A stretch of DNA of 20,666 nt from CAZXYF01 sp964644705 (lineage in GTDB: Bacteria > Planctomycetota > Brocadiia > SM23-32). The first letter of the stretch is position 1. The number at the start of each line of letters is the position of its first letter. Below the pieces are notes generated by a model. The model was not told the origin of the DNA. It did not search any database and worked only from the letters and a program-made list of their open reading frames with translations. Of the stretch, positions 7,239 through 15,716 are shown in pieces. Position numbers and translations under genes: made by a program. The DNA lies in the NCBI GenBank assembly GCA_964644705.1, contig CAZXYF010000042.1:1-20666 (forward strand). The letters run 5' to 3'.

Positions 7239-8960
7239 TCATTGGCGACGGCGTCGGTTCTCTGATTGACGCCGTTCCTTTTCCTCCGGCGCTATTTCAA
7301 ACAAGCTCTGGTCCACATCGATGCCTCTCTCGCGCAATTCGCGGACAAATTCCGGCGCATTTCCGGTCGCGGTGAAGTAGCCCACCACATCCCCATCCTC
7401 GTCGAATCCCTGTTGCCGGAACGCATAGAGGGATTGCAGCGTAAACACATCGCCCTCAATACCGCGGACCTCTTCGATATTCATTATTTTCCGGGATCCA
7501 TCACTGAGCCGGGAGGTATGCACAACGAGGTTAACGGCGGCTGATATCTGTTCCCGAATCGCCCGGGAGGGCAGTTCCAATCCGGCCATCAGCACGAGCG
7601 TCTCCAGCCGCGACAACGAATCGCGGGGGGAGTTGGCATGCAACGTCGTCAACGAGCCATCATGTCCCGTGTTCATTGCCTGAAGCATGTCCAGAGCCTC
7701 GCCGCCACGACATTCCCCGACGACAATACGGTCAGGCCGCATACGCAGGCTATTGATCACCAGTTCGCGGATCGGTATCGCTCCCTCGCCCCGGATATTC
7801 GGCGGCTTGGACTCGAGACTGACCACGTGTTCCTGGGGCAATTGCAGTTCCGCGGAATCTTCAATCGTCACAATACGTTCTTCATCCGGTATGTTACTGC
7901 TGACCACATTCAACAACGTCGTTTTACCGGAACCGGTTCCGCCACTGATCAAAATGTTCTGCCGATAGCGCACGGCCAGCTCCAGAAACCGGGCCATCTG
8001 GCGGGTCATCGTCCCGAATGAAATGAGATCATCGACTTCAAACGGATCCGAGGCAAACTTTCTGATCGTCAGCGTTGGTCCCGTCAGAGCAAGTGGTTCG
8101 ATAACAGCATTGACTCGGGAACCATCCGGAAGGCGCGCATCCACCATCGGACTGGACTCGTCAATCCGCCGACCGATGGGGGCTACAATCCGCCGGATGA
8201 TGTTCTTCACCTGGGTATCACTTGTGAAGCGCAGCTTGGTTTTTTCAATTCGTCCGTGTCGTTCCACATACACACTGTCCCAGCCGTTGACCATAATCTC
8301 ATCAACTTCTTCATCGTCCAACAATTCTTCCAGCGGTCCAAGACCCAGCGCTTCATCGGCAACCTCCTTGATCAACTTCTGCTTGGTCACCCCTGCCGGA
8401 AGTTCATCGGCCACGTCATCCGCAATATCCCGGATCGTTCTCTCCGCTTTGTCCCGTATTTCATCATCGGTCTGCTCACCGAATTCCTCATACTTCAGGT
8501 CCAATCGGTCAAGCAGCAGATCATGGACCTCACGTTTCAGCTCGACCGGAGCGGATTTTGACTTTTCCCATTTATCCGCCGTGGGCTTCCCCCCTTCTTT
8601 CTCCTGCTCCGTCGATTGTTCCTCCGGGGGTTCCGATGCGCTGGATTGTGGTCCGGAAGAGGTCTCCGGTCGGGTGGCGCAAAACGTCATCTGCACCTGA
8701 CCAACCCGGACCTTCATCCCGTCGCGCAGCATCACATCAGCTTCAACTTTATGACCATTGACGAACGTGCCGTTACGGCTGCCCTGATCACGGAGGAAAC
8801 ACTTTCCCGAGCCGTCTTTCAGTATGGCACAATGCTCGCGAGAGACGAGGTTATCCTTCAGAACGAGATCGTTGGACGAACGCTTCCCAATAATAAACTG
8901 GTCAGAATCGATTTCAACGACCCGCTCATCACCATTTTCCTTGATTTTCAGATATGCCAT
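7239..8960 (-). CDS. tadA: FHA-TadA fusion (CpaF-family Tad pilus ATPase)
   Basis: A 573-residue cytoplasmic secretion ATPase that powers Flp pilus extension (and retraction in some systems). Residues 1-95 form an FHA domain (FIIGKRSSNDLVL, SREH, SRNGTFVNG), followed by a Ser/Glu-rich linker (about 97-138). The CpaF/TadA N-domain is about 139-330, then the RecA-like ATPase with Walker A GGTGSGKTT (340-348), the acidic TIEDSAELQL box (365-374), the MRPDRIVVGECRGGEA Walker B region (407-421) and the TGHDGSLTTLHANS His box (431-444). All catalytic motifs look intact. Plain TadA/CpaF lacks the FHA domain, so the fusion adds a phosphothreonine-reading or docking module. ATG 8960 has only a weak AGAGA site. 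Confidence 0.95.
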   Translation of the reverse strand: MAYLKIKENGDERVVEIDSDQFIIGKRSSNDLVLKDNLVSREHCAILKDGSGKCFLRDQGSRNGTFVNGHKVEADVMLRDGMKVRVGQVQMTFCATRPETSSGPQSSASEPPEEQSTEQEKEGGKPTADKWEKSKSAPVELKREVHDLLLDRLDLKYEEFGEQTDDEIRDKAERTIRDIADDVADELPAGVTKQKLIKEVADEALGLGPLEELLDDEEVDEIMVNGWDSVYVERHGRIEKTKLRFTSDTQVKNIIRRIVAPIGRRIDESSPMVDARLPDGSRVNAVIEPLALTGPTLTIRKFASDPFEVDDLISFGTMTRQMARFLELAVRYRQNILISGGTGSGKTTLLNVVSSNIPDEERIVTIEDSAELQLPQEHVVSLESKPPNIRGEGAIPIRELVINSLRMRPDRIVVGECRGGEALDMLQAMNTGHDGSLTTLHANSPRDSLSRLETLVLMAGLELPSRAIREQISAAVNLVVHTSRLSDGSRKIMNIEEVRGIEGDVFTLQSLYAFRQQGFDEDGDVVGYFTATGNAPEFVRELRERGIDVDQSLFEIAPEEKERRQSENRRRRQ

Positions 8961-9027
8961 GTATTCTCTGGTGCTCTAACTCTCACATGATATCACTCTG
9001 CAGTTGCCGACCGCCACACATATCGTT

Positions 9028-9816
9028 TTACGGCGTGCCGGACGCATTGGAGGGATTTTCTAACTCCTGAAGTTTTTCCTGACGATCTTTGTTCGCCTGT
9101 TCGGAAATTCTCTGGACGTTCGATGAACTGATCGCCGGCACCTGTTCCTCCTGGCCGACCTCCGTGCGCGGCCGCAGGGTAAAACTCAGCTGCGAGTTCT
9201 GCTTCAAATAGATGAGAAGCTGCGCCTCCGTCGGCGACACCGCCAGCGTGAGGGTTGAATATCCGCGTACGTTTCGGCCGTACCGACCTCCACTCATTTC
9301 CGAGAGACGATCATCGGTGGCCAGAACCGATACGTCGTTCAACACCGTCCATGTACTCGGTTTCTGCCCTTTTCCCACGGTCGTGGCATGGATGTTCACG
9401 TGATCCCCCGGGCGGATTAGTCCGGCCACTCCGCTGGTGTTGTCCACCGACACCGTTACGGCCCGTTTGCCAACCTTCAACCGATTCGCTGCCACTCTTG
9501 GTTCCCGACTCATGAAGTGGTTCACCCGGAGAAGAACCCCGCGGCCCACCTGTCTCTTCACCTCGCGTTGAATGTAGCGGGGCAATTCACTTTTCGTTAT
9601 CTCCGTGCCGATCAACGTATCGGCCGGCTGTTTTTTGTAGCCCACCATGCCCTTCTCCAATTTTTCACCGGCCTCAATGCTCTGTCGCGTCACTACAACA
9701 CGGACCGGTTTATGCTGTCGCTGAAACTCCTGTTCCTGACTTTTCAGGTAACTTCGGATACCAATGGCTGCGGCAATTCCAAGAATAATTGCGACGATCA
9801 GCGCTGCGGTTCTCAT
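9028..9816 (-). CDS. cpaB: CpaB/RcpC, Flp pilus assembly protein with SAF domain
   Basis: A 262-residue protein with an N-terminal membrane anchor (about 4-22). A SAF domain follows at about 38-100 (VVTRQSIEAGEKLEKGMVGY, then a VGRGVLLRVNHFMSREP segment). The RcpC/CpaB core GKRAVTVSVDNTSGVAGLI-RPGDHVNI comes next. The C-terminus is Glu/Gln-rich and low in complexity. CpaB/RcpC is a periplasmic partner of the pilus secretin and normally sits next to cpaC/rcpA; here the secretin gene is missing and an FHA-tadA gene follows instead. ATG 9816 is preceded by GAGGAA about 9 nt upstream. Gap to tadA is about 67 nt. Confidence 0.93.
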   Translation of the reverse strand: MRTAALIVAIILGIAAAIGIRSYLKSQEQEFQRQHKPVRVVVTRQSIEAGEKLEKGMVGYKKQPADTLIGTEITKSELPRYIQREVKRQVGRGVLLRVNHFMSREPRVAANRLKVGKRAVTVSVDNTSGVAGLIRPGDHVNIHATTVGKGQKPSTWTVLNDVSVLATDDRLSEMSGGRYGRNVRGYSTLTLAVSPTEAQLLIYLKQNSQLSFTLRPRTEVGQEEQVPAISSSNVQRISEQANKDRQEKLQELENPSNASGTP

Positions 9817-9837
9817 GTCTATAGTTCCTCTCTTGTC

Positions 9838-10329
9838 TCAATTCTGTCTATTCTTTGCCGGAGCAAATTTATCGACGTCCATGTGCAGGACGGTAACTTT
9901 CGTGGAGAAACCCGCTGTGGGTTCAAAATATATCATACACCGACTACCCCCCTTTCGGAAAGACAGGAGTTTCCCTCCCGACGGCACTTTCTTCTGCATG
10001 GAGCCCAGTACCCGGTTCTCTTTCCATCCATCTCGGGGTAATCTCGTCGTATAAAACTTTTCCAATCCGCGAATGCTCAACCGCGATTTGTAACCAATGT
10101 AAGTTCCTTTTTTCGTCCGATTCTTCATCACCTGCTTCGTATATGGAGGCGACGGCAACCTGTGCATCGCGTTCCTGGCGGATGGGGCGCTCTGCCCCGC
10201 CGTATCCCGCCACTTCTCGATATCGGCCGGCACATCAAAAGGTCGCATCTCGGCGGCCACCAGGCCAAGCACACCGAAAACACCGATTGCAAGCAGTGAC
10301 AGCAGGCTTTTAGCAATTATTTTCAACAC
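9838..10329 (-). CDS. membrane-anchored protein of unknown function in the Tad operon
   Basis: 163 residues, not recognised. An N-terminal signal anchor or uncleaved signal peptide (about 4-26) is followed by a basic, probably periplasmic domain. Its most distinctive segment is LEKFYTTRLPRDGW, which recalls small periplasmic or lipoprotein-like domains with an 'fY...L...GW' motif, then GGKLLSFRKGGSRCMIYFEP, which looks like beta strands. No lipobox is evident. The start is GTG 10329 with AAGGAA about 8 nt upstream. If the frameshift proposed for the upstream TadE-like gene is right, this gene overlaps its true stop by 20 nt. Position just before cpaB suggests a pilus-assembly accessory role. 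Confidence 0.78.
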   Translation of the reverse strand: MLKIIAKSLLSLLAIGVFGVLGLVAAEMRPFDVPADIEKWRDTAGQSAPSARNAMHRLPSPPYTKQVMKNRTKKGTYIGYKSRLSIRGLEKFYTTRLPRDGWKENRVLGSMQKKVPSGGKLLSFRKGGSRCMIYFEPTAGFSTKVTVLHMDVDKFAPAKNRQN

Positions 10330-10513
10330 TTACCGTTCCTTCTCCACGCGAATCGGCGTCCGGCAACTTCCAATCCGACAGCACCTGAGTGGACCCACTG
10401 ATGATATATCGACGCGAGACATCAGTCTCCACCCACCATTCCAGAGGGGCGGGGATCACCGGTTTCAAGGTAGGACATATCATCATCGCCAGTCTCGTGT
10501 CGTTCGGTGCTGA
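10310..10513 (-). other. candidate out-of-frame C-terminus of the TadE-like gene
   Basis: Removing one base from the C6 run (plus-strand G6 at 10514-10519) joins the TadE-like frame to an open frame that runs to TAA 10312-10310. The encoded tail is protein-like, with a hydrophobic run (RLAMMICPTLKPVIPAPLEW) followed by WVETDVSRRYIISGSTQVL. This is richer in structured residues than the in-frame tail (RTSPLSTERHETGDDD). It would make a 421-residue protein and turn a 92-nt gap into a 20-nt overlap with the next gene. I infer a homopolymer error in the assembly, or a genuine frameshift. Confidence 0.5.
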
Positions 10514-11576
10514 GGGGGGACGTCCGGCCCATATCCTTCAACCGCGCTCCAGTTTCCGGATAGGCAAACAGAATATCATCGGACAACGCACCGACGTATT
10601 CCCAGGGGCGGTCGGCATCCGGCTGCGCATCGGGATTGCGAAGGTAGCTGTATCCGGTCTCGAACGAATCATCATCCCCACTTTCGGCTTCCTTATCCAC
10701 ATCCTCATCCGGTCCGAATTCCATCCGAAAGCCGGGTTGTCCACCCACTTTTGGAAGCGGCCCAGATCCCGCGTACTGTTCTGATTCTCGTCCCCGGGAG
10801 GGGGCGCTTTCCTCTCGCTCCAGCTCGGACAGGAATGGCGATTGGAAGGTGGTCTCCAACGACGCCATTGATTCCAGACGTGGCATTGTATCATCCATGG
10901 CTCCCCACTGACCATTGAACACGTCAGTCAGCACCCGGACATACTCCGTGTAGGCCCGGGATTCTGCTGCTGTATCGAATTCAAAATTCGGCTGACTCCC
11001 CACGGTACCGCCGGGAGAATCGGGCATCTCCAGTGCAATGATCTGTTCAACCGGCAAATCCTCGTCCCGTTTTCTCAGATAACTGGTGATTTCATTGTCA
11101 TCAAAATGAACTTGATACTGCCATCCCATGGATCCCCCCTGGGTCGTGAGTTTTTTCGTGACATGGGTATTGGGCACTGCTATGCTGAATAATTTGTACT
11201 GAAGGTCAAAGTCGGGCGGATCGTCCGAATAATCGCCGGCCGAGGTTGAGGGCAAGGTGAATTCCGGACCTTCGGCCGCCCGATCATCCTCTCCAGGATT
11301 CATCATCACCCGCCGGACCGAACCGGTGGGATCGGCACTGCCATCGGCAAATGGGAAAAATTTACTGCGCAAACTGTTTTCATCCACGCTTTCACTGCGG
11401 AAAGCCATATAACTCGCCGCAATATGCGCCCGTTCTTTGTCCAGCGTCATATCGCCCCAAACAATCACCATCATCAATACCGGCACATATATAAAGAAAC
11501 ACAGCAGGGCCGTTTCCGTCATGGCAGCACCACAACGGGAATGGACAAAGCCGGTTCTGTTCGCTGTTTTGCTCAT
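10422..11576 (-). CDS. TadE-like pseudopilin-type protein (3' end possibly frameshifted)
   Basis: 384 residues as read. The N-terminus has the TadE-like signature: a short basic leader, then GAAMTETALLCFFIYVPVLM forming the first TM helix, with the conserved Glu after the small residues. The remainder is a large hydrophilic, acidic domain that should face the periplasm; it contains no obvious known domain. The start is ATG 11576, where GGGAG ends 6 nt upstream; the GTG at 11627 has no such support. TadE/F-type minor pilins are processed by TadV and are needed for pilus biogenesis. The last about 35 residues are suspect: a single-base correction at 10514-10519 would replace them and extend the gene to 10310. 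Confidence 0.82.
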   Translation of the reverse strand: MSKTANRTGFVHSRCGAAMTETALLCFFIYVPVLMMVIVWGDMTLDKERAHIAASYMAFRSESVDENSLRSKFFPFADGSADPTGSVRRVMMNPGEDDRAAEGPEFTLPSTSAGDYSDDPPDFDLQYKLFSIAVPNTHVTKKLTTQGGSMGWQYQVHFDDNEITSYLRKRDEDLPVEQIIALEMPDSPGGTVGSQPNFEFDTAAESRAYTEYVRVLTDVFNGQWGAMDDTMPRLESMASLETTFQSPFLSELEREESAPSRGRESEQYAGSGPLPKVGGQPGFRMEFGPDEDVDKEAESGDDDSFETGYSYLRNPDAQPDADRPWEYVGALSDDILFAYPETGARLKDMGRTSPLSTERHETGDDDMSYLETGDPRPSGMVGGD

Positions 11577-11637
11577 ATTTTTCTCCCTGCTGTCCTCACC
11601 CGGCAGCCGGACGAAACGGCCGAACACATCGTATCCG

Positions 11638-12506
11638 TCAGTGCGTCACATCCTCCTGTTCCAACTGGTTATAATCGAGCTGTCCACCGGTACGAAGTCC
11701 CGGCGGGCGCTCTCCGAGGTGTTCCATTAAAGGATCCCGGTACATCCCCTCGGCATCTTTGTACGGGCCACCCATGTTCGGATATTTTTGGCGGGGACGC
11801 ATCTCACGCAACAGGTTGTTTTCCACGGCTCGCGGAGGATAACTTCGTTCGTACTGGCCATAGATGTTCTTGGTCCAGCCACTCACATCCCCATACCGAT
11901 CGTATCCCGGTGGTAAATTGCTGTGGCGACTCCGCACGAGTCCCCCCGGACTTCCGTGAGCGATACGACGCATCAACCATCCAACACCGGTCTCCGCCGG
12001 GCTTTCGGCCCCCTTGACGACATCATAATCCAGAACCTGCTTGCTTATCGGGAAAAGACGGGCATCCCAATAGGTCCACTCCCCGGAAGTATCACGAAGG
12101 TAGAGGTTGTTCATGTTATCCTCCAGCCATTCAGCACGCTCATCGGGATCTCGAAAATAGGTTCCCAGGACCAGATTGTCCTCATCCAGAGCTCCGTTCG
12201 CATCATTCAAACGCGGTCGTGCACCGGATACGGCGAAATAGCCCCAGGTCGGTCGCAGGATTTCGCCTTTGTCGCGCGCCGATCGATCCCGGGGGCCCTG
12301 CACCAGTCCCTTCATGCCGGGTCGCGGATCGTGGAGCAGATATTCCACGGGACGCTGGGGAGATTCTCCCGAATGTCCCTCCGGAAAATGGCTCTCCCGT
12401 CGATGCCATACCCCGACGGTCAATCCGTATGCGAAAAAGTCCTCGCTGAGAACAAGCGGCACAGTTTCATCATCGAACTGAACCTCCAGGAAATCACGGT
12501 CACGGT
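11638..12506 (-). CDS. TadG-like protein, 3' part (downstream of assembly gap)
   Basis: C-terminal portion of the large gene that begins at 14720. The frame is open from the edge of the N gap (12506) to the stop at 11638, giving about 288 residues. It begins RDRDFLEVQFDDETVPLVLS and runs into SEDFFAYGLTVGVW. A start near 12462 would be arbitrary; there is no ribosome site there. The segment contains EWTYWDARLFPI and SGARPRLND, typical of the mixed hydrophilic C-terminal parts of large TadG-like proteins. Reading straight through the 100 Ns instead puts the sequence in the wrong frame and stops at 12420, which shows only that the true gap is not 100 bases in this phase. It ends about 60 nt before the TadE-like gene. 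Confidence 0.8.
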
Positions 12507-12606
12507 NNNNNNNNNNNNNNNNNNNNNNNNNNNNNNNNNNNNNNNNNNNNNNNNNNNNNNNNNNNNNNNNNNNNNNNNNNNNNNNNNNNNNNNNNNNNNN
12601 NNNNNN
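12507..12606. other. assembly gap (100 N)
   Basis: Exactly 100 consecutive Ns, the usual placeholder for a scaffold gap of unknown size. It lies inside the TadG-like gene. The coding frames on its two sides do not agree across 100 bases, so the real missing length must differ from 100 modulo 3, unless a second error is present. Confidence 0.97.
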
Positions 12607-14720
12607 GCCCAGCCGGGCAAATCAGCGGATTCCGCCTGGTCGTCCCGGAGTTGGCCCGAACCGACCATCGTGCTGCTGTATCCCATACTTCTGGCCATAT
12701 CATTGTCAGCGGCCGGCACCCCCATCAAACGCGCCATGTTATCCTCGGGTTTCAATGCCACGCCGAACTCCTCATACTGGTATCGCCAGTACTTGTCCCA
12801 TCCACCGGCCGTTCCGGGCATCAACCTGTGCTGCCACCAATACCGGCTTCCCCGATCATAATGCGTCCGCCATTCACCCGAGGTCGAACCGGTAGAAATC
12901 CACTGTCCACGACGCCCGAGTCGGGCACGGCCCTGCTGAACTTCCACATGAACGTTATTGATATTGGCGTGAATATGCGTGGAACCCCGCAACTCCACCG
13001 TGCCCCACTGTTCGTCTGAGGCAGTCAGCAATGCAACCGATGGGGGCACCAACCGAGTAACCCGAGCCTGACCGGGCAGAGGCAGAACAGGGTCCTCCGT
13101 TACCGACACGTTCACACCATCCATACTCACTTTGGTGGACCCAAGTGCCTTGAAATCCTCCTCTTCCGGCATTTCCCATTCATCTTCCTCATCATTCCAC
13201 TGGTACGACGCATGCTGCACGATTCCCCCCTGGGATTGGGCGGGTTCCACATACGCACCTTCATCGGGATCCCACACCTTTCCCACATCCTGTGCGTTCA
13301 CCCGTCGCACGAACATCGTATTATCCGGGACACTTCCATTCTCGTTGATCACCTCTAATACCGTGGGGTCATAGCCTTCGTCCGAGCCATGTTCAACAAC
13401 TTCCACTCCTTCGGGCCCGTATGTTGTGATGAATACTTCTTTGTGCTGATGGATACAACGGGACTCATCTCGCGTCACGTCGTGGATGAACCAGCTACGG
13501 CCTTCCAGCTCACAGACCACATATTCACTGTGGATACTGGCTCCGCGTTCCCACTCCAGTCGCCAGCACTTCTCGCAGTCCCCGCAGGTGAGACATCCAG
13601 CGCAAGCGCCACAATCGGCATCCGCCACATATAATGTGGTTTTACCTCCCTCGATCCTCCATTCCCCCGGATCCTCATTGCGATACACATCAACGGCCAA
13701 TTCCGCTTCCCCTCGTGGCATCCATCGAGATGCCGGGAAAACGGATATGTACTCCGCTCCATTCTTTCGCGCCACCTGGTAAGCCGTCTCAGCGGTCAGA
13801 TACGGGGCGAGAGCCGCAATTGTGTGTTCCAGGCGCGACATTTCTTTGAGCCATTGTTCGGCGGCCGGCACCCACTTTTTCGCCCGCGGATACGCCCCAT
13901 CATACGGATCCCCATTGTCCTCTTCGCCCCCATACGCCAGGTGGGCCTGTTCGACTCCCACGATTTCCCTGATCCAGCTCGGATCCTCTCCCTCGCCCGC
14001 AGCATTGGTGCTGGTCAGTCGTTCCTCACAGAGGGCCCACAGGTCCTCCAGGTGCTTGAGCTCCGCTTTCAGTTCCTGCTTGCGATCCCCCGTTGCGCCC
14101 TCAACCATCTGTTCCAGTTCAGTGATTTGACCGTCCAGCACGTTTATCTGCTGGGTCCAGTAGGTCGGATCAGTAACTTCCAGAAGCTCATTGTCGGTAT
14201 CTCGCCCCTCATACAGGCTTTCTCTCTGCGCAACGAGCCTTTCCCGTTGCCCCATCAAATCATCGATTTTCTGCTGCAGATCCTCTGCCTCCTCGCTTCC
14301 GGACTCGGCAGCCGCCAGCTGGGCCTTCAGGTCGTCTATTTCCTCATCAATGGCATCAATTTGCGCCTGCAGATGCTGATCACGATCTTTATTGAGATTG
14401 AGCACTTCCCCCCGCATCTCCGCCAGGACTCCATACATATTGACATCGGCCGCATACCGAAGCGCTCTGGCCCGGGTCCGGGCCATGGTGTTGTTGATCA
14501 CCGCTATTGCGTTCAAACACTCGGCCTGCATCGTCGCCGCGCTGTAAGCCGACGCGTCCGCGGCAAACTGCATCTGGATCCGACGTGCGGCCACACGGCC
14601 CACTCCCAGAACCATGGCACCAAACATTAAAACCATGAATATACTGATCACCCCAAACACCAGAGACTGACCATCTTCATCGCTCTCCAGCGCCTTGAGT
14701 CTTTTCAGTATCTTATTCAC
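12607..14720 (-). CDS. TadG-like pilus protein, 5' part (upstream of assembly gap)
   Basis: About 704 residues seen before the gap; with the 3' part the whole protein exceeds 990. The N-terminus has the TadG/Tad_N pattern: a basic, acidic-capped leader, DEDGQSLVFGVISIFMVLMF and one TM helix (about 19-42), then QFAADASAYSAATM. Residues 108-235 are heptad-rich and likely form a coiled-coil hairpin (LQAQIDAIDEEIDDLKAQL and a second half at about 187-234). Residues 370-385 carry six cysteines at exact three-residue spacing. The rest is hydrophilic with many Trp and acidic residues and probably lies outside the inner membrane. The start is GTG 14720 with GAGGA 7 nt upstream. TadG-like proteins anchor or tip the Flp pilus; the coiled coil and Cys ladder are unusual additions. 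Confidence 0.82.
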
Positions 14721-14849
14721 AATTGAATCCTCGATAGAACACGACTAACTCCAGACCAATTTTTTATGCATCTCAATGCTCCTGAAATGACTGGCAATGC
14801 CGGATCATCGATACGGTTTCGGGAGCAGATCCCGGCTAACCATCTCGGC

Positions 14850-15530
14850 TCAACCGCCGGGCACCGCTACGCGCGTTGTCGCGCGCAAACGAATGTGCGG
14901 CGCATCAATGTCCCATATCCCCATATTGGCCTCGTGATTCTGTTCCTCGGTGTTGGCCGACGTGCCGGTGGCCCCTTTAACTGAATCGATATCCTCCACG
15001 GAGGTATGATGGATCCAGGCAAAAATTCGATCCACCAGTGGGAATGTTAACTCATAATAGTGGGTAACAGTAACTTTTACCTCCCCATCGTTCCGCTCGT
15101 ATTCGGAAACGATAGTTTTGAGGCGGCGCGATATACCGGAATTGGGCAGGACACCCCAGCCGGGCACTTCAATTTGTGCATCGGTGACGTCGCCGGAAGT
15201 CAGGATGGATCCATCGATGGAAGGGCCCGTAATGGGAGAACAAATGAGGGCTGCAGCGTACTGGGCGGAATCAACCGGGGAACGCTCGGTAGCATCGGCG
15301 ACAATTGCCGACCGGGCGGCGCTGTAGGAAGCGTAGGTGACCACCTGCTTCCCCACATACATCATGGCCAGCTGCATGATGGAGAACATGATCAAAAGTT
15401 GAAGGGGGAAGGCGAATGCGAATTCCGCAATCGCCTGCCCCCCTTGTGACTCGGCTGGGGGGAAGCCGAGCCCGTCATCTCGACTCGTCTCTCCGCTTCC
15501 GGTAGCAGTCTGTGTGGTATTTTTCCACAT
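14850..15530 (-). CDS. tadE: TadE-like pseudopilin
   Basis: About 226 residues from ATG 15530. A hydrophilic leader ends in SQGGQAIAEFAFAFPLQLLI, the TadE signature with its conserved Glu, followed by one TM helix (about 36-58). Then comes YASYSAARSAIV, the typical post-TM motif of the family, and a beta-rich periplasmic domain (VKVTVTHYYELTFPLVDRIF). TadE-type minor pilins are cleaved by TadV after the Gly of the leader. The start is uncertain: the frame is open to GTG 15605 with an ATG at 15593, and none has a strong ribosome site; 15530 gives a leader length usual for the family. It lies between tadV and the TadG-like gene, with 186 and 129 nt of flanking non-coding sequence. Confidence 0.87.
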   Translation of the reverse strand: MWKNTTQTATGSGETSRDDGLGFPPAESQGGQAIAEFAFAFPLQLLIMFSIMQLAMMYVGKQVVTYASYSAARSAIVADATERSPVDSAQYAAALICSPITGPSIDGSILTSGDVTDAQIEVPGWGVLPNSGISRRLKTIVSEYERNDGEVKVTVTHYYELTFPLVDRIFAWIHHTSVEDIDSVKGATGTSANTEEQNHEANMGIWDIDAPHIRLRATTRVAVPGG

Positions 15531-15716
15531 GTCTTTCTCAACACTTTTGAGAAATCCGACACTGTCAATAATCCGCCTATCATGGGCCGGCATGGCCTTG
15601 ACCACCGCACCCGATGTTTCTGCCGGATCAGAGGACAGCAGCTTTTCAAAAAGCAGCTTAGATTGAACCGCCCAGCTCGAACATCGTCGTCAGTCGGCAA
15701 CACAGTTCGCAGAGTC

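Noticed and set aside
8023..8700. 225-codon Ser-rich plus-strand ORF opposite FHA-tadA
   Set aside because: Composition (Ser/Arg/Pro-rich) and position opposite intact ATPase motifs mark it as a shadow.
12420..12506. 3' end of the TadG-like frame read straight through the Ns, stopping at 12420
   Set aside because: The tail is in the wrong frame; the adjacent frame is open with sensible protein sequence to 11638.
13824..14630. 268-codon plus-strand ORF opposite the TadG-like gene
   Set aside because: Antisense shadow of the coiled-coil region, whose repeated codon use keeps the opposite frame open.
15637..15660. AGCAGCTT direct repeat and GCTTTT/AAAAGC hairpin between cpaA and tadE
   Set aside because: Very short and A/T-rich; no clear terminator or operator form.
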